Below, one piece after another: positions 49,301-56,297 of a DNA stretch of 64,000 bases. The stretch covers positions 12,780-76,779 of the forward strand of contig JBDKVA010000076.1 in assembly GCA_039679375.1 (NCBI GenBank), written 5' to 3'. The notes beneath the pieces were generated by a model. It ran no database searches. It had not been told where the DNA came from and saw only the letters and a list, made by a program, of their open reading frames with translations. The stretch is from JBDKVA01 sp039679375. GTDB taxonomy: Bacteria > Bacillota > Clostridia > Acetivibrionales > DTU013. How positions within the stretch are numbered: position 1 is the first letter of the stretch; every line of letters begins with the position of its first letter. The position numbers were made by a program, and so were the translations under genes.

Positions 49301-50082
49301 TCAATGATACATTAACAGCGCTTCGAGGTAACAGGCCGGTTATAGTATGTGTCGATCTGTATCATGTATCAATTAGACCGGATATGTATAACAAGACGCA
49401 TGAACCGCATTGTTTATTGATTTATGGTTTTGAAGAAACCGGGCAAGTATTCCGTATTCTTGAACACCGCCATTCAGGAAGCCTGGTGTATGAAAAGCGT
49501 ACGTTAAGATATGCGGATCTGGAAAAGTCATATGCAGGATACCTTGATCATTTCAATAAATTGGATATAATAAAAAGCAACCTTTATAATCTGGAATATA
49601 TAAATGATAAGGAAGCCCCGTCATTCTTTGAGTTTGACAGGATCGGACAGAATAATACCGTTACCGACATGGATGTTTTAGGGGTTTTCTCTGTGAACCT
49701 TAAGTGTCAGGAGAAAAAAGTCCAGGAAGGATTGGAATGCTTGAAAGCCTTTTCACCGGAGTTTGCAAAAGTAATTTTGGATGAGCAAAAGGCCGTTAAA
49801 AATGCAGAAAATATCATCGTCTTTCTTAGCGAGGTGATACTTTCAAAACAGGCCGAGTACTATAGAAATTCAAAGCTGTTGGAGCACCGGCCTGAATTGC
49901 ATGAAGCACTTAATCAAAGTCTTGTATATTGGAATTTCATCAGGGCGAATATTGGTAAAATGCACTATACATCGAAGTATAGAAGGGGAAATATGGAGGA
50001 TTGTGCTGAAAAGTTGAATTCGATATATCAGCTTGAAAAAAGTTACTATGAAAATCTGTATTCTATATTGAATAGTAAATGA
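43372..50082 (+). CDS. Terminal NRPS-PKS: TubC_N-C-A-PCP-KS0-ACP-BtrH-like release domain
   Basis: 2236 residues from ATG 43372 (GGGGAA upstream; frame opens at TTG 43342). Order: TubC-type docking domain (1-70); condensation domain (His215-216 in MHHIISDGVS); adenylation domain (YTSGSTGKPKA near 682; residues read D-I-L-Q-I-G-A-V, glycine-like but uncertain); PCP (Ser1070); ketosynthase with Cys1315 and His1490 but Asn1450 where the HGTGT His belongs, so a non-extending KS0; ACP (Ser1823); then residues about 1890-2236, which resemble BtrH_N: Cys1908 in YKGCFYSAY and His2013 in PHCLLIYGFEE. There is no thioesterase, reductase or terminal C domain. I infer chain transfer from the last ACP to an amine by the BtrH-like domain. 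The third triad position after RILEH is not an obvious Asp. Confidence 0.9.
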   Translation: MFGNQEVKPVEQSIDEFVAGLEDKKIKLWAEGDSLRYKAPAGVITKEVLKSLSDKKAAILDYLKYKDAGGIFSIPISKAGEKECYPLSAAQMRMFLLNRLDDSSTAYNLTQVLKIKGEIDKERLHAVLRQLAARHEALRTSFEMADGRPVQRIHDDVDFEVDYQEADAADENIAGIIKDFIKPYDLSKAPLFRFKLVKLIGTDGKPSYILIQDMHHIISDGVSEGLLVREVNGLFSGKRLPDQRIQYKDYAEWHEKLLKSSGIQRQKQYWLERLKPEIPLLNLPTDHARPPIFSFEGSSLKFRIGRGMVCKLHNLARENRVTLFTLLLAAYAILLERYTGQDDIMIGTPVAGRRHADILNTIGVFINTLALRISYAPESSFAEFLKSLGQDVLQAFDNQDYPFANLVDDIVVKRDMSRNPVFDTMFILQNMDVDEIKVEGLEISGYEFDKGMAQFDITLIATEIKDEIEIELNYCTSLFSEDTIRRFGAHYINILAYMSEHPEVRLREIDMLSDAEKHQLLYEFNNTTVPYPKEKLVHSLFEEQVRRTPGNVALVLRDRQVTYKKLNDMANCIANKLREKGADRNSIVGILANRSFEMLAGIIGILKSGGAYLPIDPGYPEDRINYMIEDSETRVLLTMSHLKCKIGFDGETVFLDELDYADSPAVDPEIINRPEDLAYMIYTSGSTGKPKAVMISHRALNNFIRGMTDKIEFRQEKSILALTTVCFDIFALETHLPLTCGMKVVIADENQQMDSKLLYDLITEHNIDMLQMTPSRMKLLLSNKNSANCLNKVTDIIVGGEMLSDNLLKEISSITKARIFNAYGPTETTVWSALKELSGSEQVNIGRPIANTQIYILGSTNRLQPVNVTGELCIGGDGLARGYWKREDLTKEKFITNPHTNSRIYKTGDLACWTADGELKLAGRMDHQVKIRGYRVELEEIEKQLMGYTGMEDCVVTAREDSLGNKYIAAYYVSAGEQNVGQMRAFLSGTLPEYMVPGTYTRLEQFPRTANGKIDRKSLPEPVLVRQSLGNEFIEAKTRSEKVLEDIWKSLLGTDQIGIHDNFFDAGGNSLLLVQMHAKIEEKFPGKISVARIFAYPTISKLAGFLDEDCTLSMDERKAASTALQDAMESGACGKAPVKDIAIIGMHGVFAGAEDFDEYWEALRTGKDCTREIPANRRTDLENILASAGAADQKRNPEYMRCGYMKEIDKFDYSFFNISPREASFMDPNQRLFLQTAWKAAEDSGYGGGLLRGSKTGVYVGYSSDFGKEYKDIIRLTGEDPAAQLVPGNIKSIIAGRIAYLMDLKGPCITVDTACSSALAAVHLACSGIRNGECTMALAGSVKISLTPFDTDRESRTGAGLSNGKARVFDEASDGTGFGEGVAAVLLKPLDEAVHDRDHIYAVIKGSAMNQDGASVGLTAPNSAAQEELILQAWDNAGVDPLTISYIEANGTGTKLGDSIEIEAITGAFRKYTNRKQFCAIGSVKGNMGHLDHTAGMARLIKAVLSLKNSMIPPTLHFENPNTMIDFTGSPVYVNDKPEKWETAGFPKRCGVSAFGLSGTNCHIILEEPPLGMPAREDKASPEVNILSMSAKSKATLKEIVRQYKAFLGKNEKIDLRDVCHTANTGRGHYNFRLAVMFKRRDDLTDKIETLISSDLDIRNHNSIHTGEFKIISGQHCMGKMGELTQEDVKKLNQEVNIILKRMEEEPDNEVLHGALCGLYVKGADIDWNKLYTGKGSKRVSLPTYPFERKRCWIEPVIDESGYRPNELNCSANRSRIMNVRLEGRDDGRYTVTEMKISSIWGELLGLDVINIRDDFFMLGGNSLIALRFEAEMEKKQLKVDHSMVYTYPTIIGLAEYLDKNDKHPDTDSGQMINSTAAMIAGANMDCREKGIELENIEPFNDIIYKGCFYSAYLPVVNLYGIPVLAVLVNEVSTYKLLDDGKTKILNIDYLPGKPFYALSESMGIKAYVRHKSGDIINDTLTALRGNRPVIVCVDLYHVSIRPDMYNKTHEPHCLLIYGFEETGQVFRILEHRHSGSLVYEKRTLRYADLEKSYAGYLDHFNKLDIIKSNLYNLEYINDKEAPSFFEFDRIGQNNTVTDMDVLGVFSVNLKCQEKKVQEGLECLKAFSPEFAKVILDEQKAVKNAENIIVFLSEVILSKQAEYYRNSKLLEHRPELHEALNQSLVYWNFIRANIGKMHYTSKYRRGNMEDCAEKLNSIYQLEKSYYENLYSILNSK

Positions 50083-50100
50083 CAAATTATAGGGGATGAT

Positions 50101-50358
50101 GTGTTGAGCAGCGTATATGAAAAAATAGTGGAAATAGTAAAAAGGCATCTGTATGAAATAGCGCCGGAAATGGAAGTGACACTTGAAAGCAGGTTAATAG
50201 ACTTAGGAATTAATTCAATAGGGTTTATAAAAATAATCGTTGAAGTTGAAAATGAATATGATTTTGAATTCAATGACCTGGATTTGGATTTTAAAAAGTA
50301 TGTTACGATCAAAGATTTTTGTGATTATATATTAAAAAAATACATTCAATTAATATAG
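50101..50358 (+). CDS. Free-standing acyl carrier protein
   Basis: 85 residues with the phosphopantetheine site Ser in DLGINSIGFIKI and a four-helix acidic pattern. Start GTG 50101 has GGGG 5 bases upstream; TTG 50104 is an equal choice. It follows the terminal synthase by 18 bases, so it belongs to the operon. A lone ACP next to a BtrH-type domain mirrors BtrI/BtrH in butirosin synthesis; it could carry an extra acyl unit or the finished chain. It is unlike FabD-linked primary AcpP in sequence (LGINSI rather than LGADSL). Confidence 0.9.
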   Translation: MLSSVYEKIVEIVKRHLYEIAPEMEVTLESRLIDLGINSIGFIKIIVEVENEYDFEFNDLDLDFKKYVTIKDFCDYILKKYIQLI

Positions 50359-50447
50359 GTCAAAATAAAAAATAAACTGTAGCAAATATATCGATCCTAG
50401 GATATAATGTAAGTGGTGTTTATAAATAATGTTGAATGATGGCTGCA

Positions 50448-50641
50448 GGAGAGTTCCGCAAGTAGCGGGAGCCGAAGAAGTAAGCTGTACGGGATAGTCA
50501 GCCCGGCGGTGAAACTTTCAGGAAAAAGGGCTGCAGTCGGACAATACTCTGAAAAGCTGATCAACAGCACCGAAGGAGCAAGATTGCCGGAGTGATTTGC
50601 AGGAAAGCGAATACTTCGGCCATGGAATCTCTCAGGTTCAT
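50448..50641 (+). promoter_or_regulatory. Tandem glycine riboswitch
   Basis: Aptamer 1 (about 50448-50522) has GGAGAG, a central GCCGAAG and the closing TTTCAGG; aptamer 2 (about 50545-50641) has CACCGAAGGAGCAA and the classic CTCTCAGG. Both belong to the gcvT-type glycine riboswitch. A TATAAT at 50403-50408 is the likely -10 box; the -35 is weak. It controls the glycine cleavage operon through the terminator that follows. Confidence 0.93.
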
Positions 50642-50642
50642 A

Positions 50643-50693
50643 AACAGAGGAAGATGACAAGTGTTATTTGTCGTTTTCCTCTGTTTTTTATTT
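50643..50693 (+). terminator. Riboswitch-controlled terminator
   Basis: Long stem with CAGAGGAA pairing to TTCCTCTG and an inner TGACAA/TTGTC(A) helix, followed by six T. Its 5' side is next to the aptamer 2 P1 strand, as in an ON-switch. Confidence 0.9.
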
Positions 50694-50751
50694 AGGGAAC
50701 ATGTCCAAAGGCATGCGTCCCGAAATCGAGCGGGGCCCGACGCCCCCGGGA
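50692..50751 (+). repeat. 60-base two-hairpin repeat, copy 2
   Basis: Matches 7202-7261 at 48 of 60 positions. It lies between the glycine riboswitch terminator and gcvT, so it is inside the gcv leader RNA. The second stem is GGGGC/GCCCC (50732-50736, 50742-50746). Confidence 0.8.
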
Positions 50752-50814
50752 CTTCAATCAGATGATTTATGCTATATTGCTGCAATATATTTTTGATAAA
50801 GGAAGGATGTTGAG

Positions 50815-51924
50815 ATGATGGATATGGATAATCATGGTCAGGTCAAAAAAACCCCTCTTTATGAAGCACATGTAGCTGCGGGAGGAAAGCTTATTGATTT
50901 TCATGGCTGGATGCTGCCTGTACAGTACAGCGGCGGTATACTGCAGGAGCATGAAAGCGTGCGGACAAAAGCAGGGCTGTTTGATGTATCACACATGGGA
51001 GAAATTGAGGTCAGCGGTCCTGATTCTTTTAGTTTTCTCCAATCACTGCTGGTAAACGATATCGTCGCCAAGCCAGGGAAGGCAGTATATTCGCCCATGT
51101 GCTACCCGGATGGGGGAACGGTGGACGACCTTATTGTCTATAAGCTATCGGACGAGAATTATTTGCTGGTGGTAAATGCTTCGAATTCGGATAAGGATTT
51201 CCAGTGGATCAAGGATAATAAAAAAGGAAAGGTATCCGTTATCAATCATTCCGATGAGTACTCCCAGCTGGCTCTTCAGGGTCCCAAGGCAAAGGATATA
51301 CTCCAGCGGCTTGTTTCGATGGACCTTGATAACCTGCGCACCTTCCAGTTTGTTAACAATGCTGCGGCAGGGGGAATCAGTATGATCCTTTCAAGGACCG
51401 GCTATACAGGGGAAGACGGGTTTGAACTGTATTGCCGTCCCGACGAGGTAAATAAACTTTGGGATTTGCTGCTGGAAAAGGGCAGACCATACGGCCTGGT
51501 CCCGGTAGGACTTGGAGCAAGAGATACGCTGCGGCTTGAAGCAGATTTGCCTCTATACGGGCAGGAACTGTCGGAAACCATCTCACCTGTTATGGCTGGA
51601 CTAAAACGTTTCATTAAGCCTGACAAAGGCGATTTTATCGGGAAAGGGCCGATCGTTGATCAATTAAATGGAAATATAAAGCAAAAGCTGGCGGGATTTG
51701 AAATGACAGACCGGGCTTTACCAAGAACGGGCTACGAAGTCTATTGCGGTACGGAGAAGGCAGGCTATGTCACAAGCGGAGGCTTTTTCCCGACATTAAA
51801 GAAAAATATGGGGCTGGCGTTGCTGGATGTGGACTGTGCGAATGAGGGCAATATGATCAAAGTGAAAGTGAGAGAAGGTCTGTATGCTGCAAAAATAGTC
51901 AAGCTTCCTTTTTATAAAAGGTAG
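50815..51924 (+). CDS. gcvT: Glycine cleavage system T protein (aminomethyltransferase)
   Basis: Transfers the methylene of the aminomethyl-lipoyl H protein to tetrahydrofolate and releases ammonia. 369 residues, normal length. Landmarks: KTPLYEAHVAAGGKLIDFHGW at the N-terminus (partial quote), LFDVSHMGEIEVSG with the folate-contacting Asp region, and LSRTGYTGEDGFE in the centre. GGAAGG lies 8 bases before the ATG. First gene behind the glycine riboswitch. Confidence 0.97.
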   Translation: MMDMDNHGQVKKTPLYEAHVAAGGKLIDFHGWMLPVQYSGGILQEHESVRTKAGLFDVSHMGEIEVSGPDSFSFLQSLLVNDIVAKPGKAVYSPMCYPDGGTVDDLIVYKLSDENYLLVVNASNSDKDFQWIKDNKKGKVSVINHSDEYSQLALQGPKAKDILQRLVSMDLDNLRTFQFVNNAAAGGISMILSRTGYTGEDGFELYCRPDEVNKLWDLLLEKGRPYGLVPVGLGARDTLRLEADLPLYGQELSETISPVMAGLKRFIKPDKGDFIGKGPIVDQLNGNIKQKLAGFEMTDRALPRTGYEVYCGTEKAGYVTSGGFFPTLKKNMGLALLDVDCANEGNMIKVKVREGLYAAKIVKLPFYKR

Positions 51925-52020
51925 TTTGAAAGCAGGGGGTTTAGCCAGGTGACTTAAAGTGAGCAGGCAGGTAACAATATTATAAATTGAAATATGAATT
52001 AATAAAAATAGGAGGTTTTT

Positions 52021-52404
52021 ATGAAGACTTATCAGGGAATGAAGTATTCGAAGGAACACGAATGGGTCAGGGAGGAAAAGGGTCTGTTGTATATAGGGAT
52101 CACAAATTATGCCCAGCTTGCGCTGGGAGATATCGTATTTGTTGAGCTCCCCAAAGAAGGCAAGAAGCTTCAGGCCGGGAATGTACTGGGTGTTGTGGAG
52201 TCTGTCAAGGCTGCATCCGACGTTTACTCGCCGGTATCGGGAACGGTAGCAAAAATAAATAAAGCTTTGATCGATTCTCCCGAATTGCTGAACGCTGAAC
52301 CTTACGAGAACTGGATGGCTGCTGTCCAGCCTAATGACCTTTCTGAACTGGAAAAACTGATGGACGAGGTACAGTATGGGGAATTCTGTACAAAGGGGGC
52401 ATAA
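52021..52404 (+). CDS. gcvH: Glycine cleavage system H protein
   Basis: 127-residue lipoyl carrier. KYSKEHEWVR is the standard N-terminus and ESVKAASDVYSPVSG holds the lipoylated Lys63. AGGAGG precedes the ATG. Its lysine needs lipoate, which LplA at 14758 can attach. It overlaps the open frame of gcvPA only in the untranslated upstream part. Confidence 0.97.
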   Translation: MKTYQGMKYSKEHEWVREEKGLLYIGITNYAQLALGDIVFVELPKEGKKLQAGNVLGVVESVKAASDVYSPVSGTVAKINKALIDSPELLNAEPYENWMAAVQPNDLSELEKLMDEVQYGEFCTKGA

Positions 52405-52408
52405 GATT

Positions 52409-53764
52409 ATGAGCACGTCCCGATATATACCCAACACGGATGAGGATCGGGGGCAAATGCTATCGTCGCTGGGGATGAAAAGCATCGATGAGCTTTTTGC
52501 CGATGTGCCCTCTGATCTTAAGCTTAAAAGAATGCTGAACCTGCCGGAAAGCATGTCCGAAATGGAGCTGACTGCCCATATGAAAGCAATTGCGGGCAAA
52601 AATGATGACACATCCGAATGTACATGCTTTTTGGGAGCAGGTGCGTATGATCATTTCATCCCTTCCATTGTGAAACATATTATTTCGCGGTCTGAATTTT
52701 ATACATCCTACACGCCTTATCAGCCTGAAATCAGCCAGGGTATGCTGCAAGCCATTTTCGAGTATCAGACGATGATATGCCAGATGACCGGTATGGACGT
52801 ATCCAATGCTTCCATGTACGATGGGGCAACCGCGCTTGCTGAGGCCGCTTTTATGGCGGTACGTTCAACCGGAAGGAATATGGTGGCGGTCTCCGCCGCA
52901 GTTCATCCGGAATACAGAGAGGTCCTCAAAACATACTCCGGATTTTATGGAGTAGAGGTAGTAGAAGTAGGGCTTTCAGGCGGAAAAACGGATATTGTAA
53001 AAATGGAAGAAAATGCAGATGACCGCTGTGCTGCCGTTATTGTCCAGAGCCCCAACTTTTTCGGCGCAATTGAAGACTTGAACGGTGCGGCAGGACTGGC
53101 TGCAAAAGCCGGAGCCCTATCCATCGCCTGTGTAGACCCCATTTCGCTTGCATTACTGCAAACACCCGGCGAATGCGGTATTGATATTGCAATTGGCGAC
53201 GGGCAGTCGCTCGGTAACCCTCTGAGCTTCGGCGGACCGTATCTCGGTTTTCTGACAGCAAAGAAAGATCTGGTCAGAAAAATGCCGGGCAGGATCGTTG
53301 GACAGACGACGGATCATGAAGGCAGAAGAGGCTTTGTGCTCACACTGCAAGCCAGGGAACAGCATATCAGAAGAGAAAAGGCTGTCTCCAACATTTGTTC
53401 CAACCAGGCACTCAATGCACTTGCAGCGGCTGCTTACATGACGGCAATGGGCAGGGAGGGAATAAAAGAAGCGGCAAACCTGTGCCTGCAAAAATCGCAT
53501 TATGCGTATGATGAACTGATTGCCACAGGAAAATTTGAGAAAGTGAATGATGCGCCATTTATCAGGGAATTTGCCGTAAGGTCTCTGGTTGAACCGGTTG
53601 GCAGCATCAATGACCGTCTTCTCAAAAATAGGATCATTGGCGGCCTTGAACTTGAAAAATATTATGCGGATATGAAAAATTGCTGGTTAACAGCAGTGAC
53701 GGAAAAGCGAACGAAGCAGGAAATCGATCTGTTTGTCAGGATTGCGGCAGGGGGTGAAAAGTGA
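52409..53764 (+). CDS. gcvPA: Glycine dehydrogenase (decarboxylating) subunit 1
   Basis: N-terminal half of the split P protein, about 451 residues. RYIPNTDEDRGQML and FLGAGAYDHFIPSIVKHI are family signatures; the PLP lysine is in the other subunit. ATG 52409 has GGGGG about 9 bases upstream and lies 4 bases after the gcvH stop; the open frame begins at 52376. It ends just before gcvPB. Confidence 0.96.
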   Translation: MSTSRYIPNTDEDRGQMLSSLGMKSIDELFADVPSDLKLKRMLNLPESMSEMELTAHMKAIAGKNDDTSECTCFLGAGAYDHFIPSIVKHIISRSEFYTSYTPYQPEISQGMLQAIFEYQTMICQMTGMDVSNASMYDGATALAEAAFMAVRSTGRNMVAVSAAVHPEYREVLKTYSGFYGVEVVEVGLSGGKTDIVKMEENADDRCAAVIVQSPNFFGAIEDLNGAAGLAAKAGALSIACVDPISLALLQTPGECGIDIAIGDGQSLGNPLSFGGPYLGFLTAKKDLVRKMPGRIVGQTTDHEGRRGFVLTLQAREQHIRREKAVSNICSNQALNALAAAAYMTAMGREGIKEAANLCLQKSHYAYDELIATGKFEKVNDAPFIREFAVRSLVEPVGSINDRLLKNRIIGGLELEKYYADMKNCWLTAVTEKRTKQEIDLFVRIAAGGEK

Positions 53765-53765
53765 G

Positions 53766-55238
53766 ATGAAGGATATGAACAAAAATAACATGGAGTTGGT
53801 ATTTGAAATAAGTAAAACAGGAAGAAAAGCATATAGCCTGCCTGCATGCGATGTACCGCAGAGGGCGGCGGGAGACCTGCTGCCGTCTGGACTGCTGAGG
53901 AAGGCCGATGCTCCGCTTCCGGAGGTCAGTGAAGGCGATGCAATAAGGCATTTCACACTTCTCTCAAAGCGCAACCATGGAGTTGATTCAGGCTTCTACC
54001 CGCTTGGTTCATGCACCATGAAATACAACCCCAAGATCAATGAAGATATAGCGGCAATGGAGAGTTTTACCGGCGTGCATCCTTATCAGAAGGACGATAC
54101 GGTACAGGGCTGCCTGCAGATATTATTCGAGATGGATAAGATGCTTTCTGAAATTACCGGTATGGACCGCTTTACTCTTCAGCCTGCTGCCGGCGCACAT
54201 GGCGAGCTGACAGGCCTGATGATCATCAAAGCCTATCATCGGAGCAGGGGAGATACGGCCAGGACGAAGATCATCGTGCCGGATTCCGCACATGGTACGA
54301 ATCCGGCCTCAGCTGCACTTGCAGGTTTTGATGTCGTAGAGGTCAAATCGAATGCCAGAGGCGGCGTGGACATCGATGCATTGAAACAGGCCGCAGGCGG
54401 CGATACAGCAGGCCTTATGCTGACGAACCCCAATACACTGGGTCTATTCGACGAAAACATTGAAGAAATAGCTGCAATCATTCATAAGGCAGGCGGTCTG
54501 CTTTATTATGACGGCGCCAACGCCAACGCGATACTGGGTATTTGCAGGCCTGGGGATATGGGCTTTGACGTGATGCATATCAATCTTCACAAGACATTCA
54601 GCACACCCCACGGAGGCGGCGGCCCCGGTTCAGGCCCAGTCGGTGTAAAGAAGGCTCTGACGCCGTTTTTACCGTCACCGCTGGTGGAATTGGACGGCGG
54701 AAAATACAAGCTGGATCATGACCGCCCGCAGATGATCGGTCGTGTCAAGTCCTTCTACGGCAATTTCGGAGTCATACTGAAGGCATATGCATTCATCAGG
54801 ACAATGGGTCCCGACGGGCTGAAGTGCGTTTCGGAAACAGCCGTGCTTAATGCAAATTATGTAATGAATCGGATCAAGGGACATTTCAACATACCCTATG
54901 ACCGCATATGTATGCATGAATTTGTATTATCCGGTGAATCACAGGCGGAAAAAGGCGTACGCACGCTCGATATGGCAAAGAGGCTTCTTGATTTCGGATA
55001 TCATCCGCCAACGATCTATTTCCCATTGATCGTACATGAGGCAATGATGATCGAGCCGACTGAAACGGAGAGTATGGAAACGCTGGATCAGTTTGCAGAA
55101 ACGCTGATCCGTATTGCAGAAGAAGCGGAAGATGATCCGGACGTTGTTCGGAATGCACCGTACAACACGGTTGTCACAAGGCTTGATGAAGTTAAAGCCG
55201 CAAGAACGCCTATACTCAAATGGGATGGGAAAGAATAA
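53766..55238 (+). CDS. gcvPB: Glycine dehydrogenase (decarboxylating) subunit 2
   Basis: C-terminal half of the split P protein, about 490 residues from ATG 53766. The PLP-binding Lys is in NLHKTFSTPHGGGGPGSGPVGV (landmark NLHKTFSTPHGGG), and LGSCTMKYNPKINE is conserved. A GGGGGTG site lies before the ATG. Last gene of the glycine cleavage operon; the L protein (lipoamide dehydrogenase) is not in this window. Confidence 0.97.
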   Translation: MKDMNKNNMELVFEISKTGRKAYSLPACDVPQRAAGDLLPSGLLRKADAPLPEVSEGDAIRHFTLLSKRNHGVDSGFYPLGSCTMKYNPKINEDIAAMESFTGVHPYQKDDTVQGCLQILFEMDKMLSEITGMDRFTLQPAAGAHGELTGLMIIKAYHRSRGDTARTKIIVPDSAHGTNPASAALAGFDVVEVKSNARGGVDIDALKQAAGGDTAGLMLTNPNTLGLFDENIEEIAAIIHKAGGLLYYDGANANAILGICRPGDMGFDVMHINLHKTFSTPHGGGGPGSGPVGVKKALTPFLPSPLVELDGGKYKLDHDRPQMIGRVKSFYGNFGVILKAYAFIRTMGPDGLKCVSETAVLNANYVMNRIKGHFNIPYDRICMHEFVLSGESQAEKGVRTLDMAKRLLDFGYHPPTIYFPLIVHEAMMIEPTETESMETLDQFAETLIRIAEEAEDDPDVVRNAPYNTVVTRLDEVKAARTPILKWDGKE

Positions 55239-55727
55239 GTTATAACCGAATGACGTTTGCAGAATTATAATATGCTCTGCATCATAATGCTTTGAAGCGG
55301 AGCGGGGGATGGCGAACCGGATCAACAGAATATTTACCAAAAGCTAAAGCTATACAAATTCGCTGCAGGGAAACTATTGCTAAAAAGGAAGCTGTCCCCC
55401 CCCTGATCCAGCGTTGAACGGATGTTACTTTAACATGCTATACATGCAGGTTTCAGGTGGATTGCGAAATAACATGCGGCCATAGACGATGCACCAATCC
55501 GGAGATGTTTTGAAAAAATCTTGAAATTTGGAGCTTAGGCAAAATTGTCTAAAGGTAAAACAGTAAAAGAATTGGCTAACGGTAAATATATAAACATATG
55601 GATATTAAGACTCCTGTTCGTATAAGCGGGAGTTCTTATTTTATAGCAGAAGAATATTATTCACAGCATTCGTCAAATAGTATATAATACACGTATTAAA
55701 GGCGCTTGAATTGAGGTAACAGACTAG
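55239..55727. other. Gene-free interval between gcvPB and mrnC
   Basis: About 490 bases with no convincing reading frame or known riboswitch core. It contains a run of seven C at about 55398-55404 and a terminator-like hairpin near its end. If cysS and mrnC were once adjacent, this would be the right-hand edge of the inserted region. Confidence 0.6.
55606..55643 (+). terminator. Probable intrinsic terminator
   Basis: AAGACTCCTG pairs with CGGGAGTTCTT with one bulge, followed by ATTTT. It lies about 370 bases after gcvPB and 85 bases before mrnC. Confidence 0.6.
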
Positions 55728-56177
55728 ATGAATGAAGAAATTTACAAAACGGTCGGGGAAAATTCCCCTGTGAGCAGAGGGGATCTAAATGCATACTCTC
55801 CGTTGGTACTGGCGTATGTAGGTGATGCGGTCCATGAGCTTTACATCCGGACTTTGCTGCTTAGCCAGGGAAACGCCCCGGTCCATAAACTGCATAAACG
55901 ATCCATAGCTTATGTGAAAGCAAAAGCACAGTCGGATACGATCCACAGGATGATGGAAATGCTTACGCAGGAAGAACAGGATGTTGTGCGGAGAGGAAGA
56001 AATGCGAAATCCGGGACGATACCCAAAAACGCGGATGTTACGGATTATAAATATGCGACGGGCTTTGAGACGCTGCTTGGGTACTTATATATAAAAGGGG
56101 ATTACGGGCGTCTGCTGGAACTGTTGAAATCATCGACGGAACAAGCTGAGAAGGATACGGATTTAAAAAGAAGTTAG
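55728..56177 (+). CDS. mrnC: Mini-ribonuclease III
   Basis: 149-residue RNase III catalytic domain without a dsRNA-binding domain; in Bacillus it matures 23S rRNA ends. SPLVLAYVGDAVHELYIR contains the acidic catalytic signature and TDYKYATGFETLLGYLYI the second one. GAGG lies rather far (11 bases) before the ATG. It is part of the clostridial mrnC-rlmB-sigH block. Confidence 0.96.
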   Translation: MNEEIYKTVGENSPVSRGDLNAYSPLVLAYVGDAVHELYIRTLLLSQGNAPVHKLHKRSIAYVKAKAQSDTIHRMMEMLTQEEQDVVRRGRNAKSGTIPKNADVTDYKYATGFETLLGYLYIKGDYGRLLELLKSSTEQAEKDTDLKRS

Positions 56178-56297
56178 AATAAAAATCGGTATGAGATGTA
56201 CAGCGTGAGATTATGGCGTGAAAGGTACGAAGAGTATGCGCCTGAAGAAGGACAGGAAAAGCGAAAATTTAACAGATAGGCAGAAAGGGATAAAAGC

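Noticed and set aside
55239..55727. Possible riboswitch or small gene in the gap before mrnC
   Set aside because: No known aptamer core and no frame with a ribosome site; only a terminator-like hairpin is supported.
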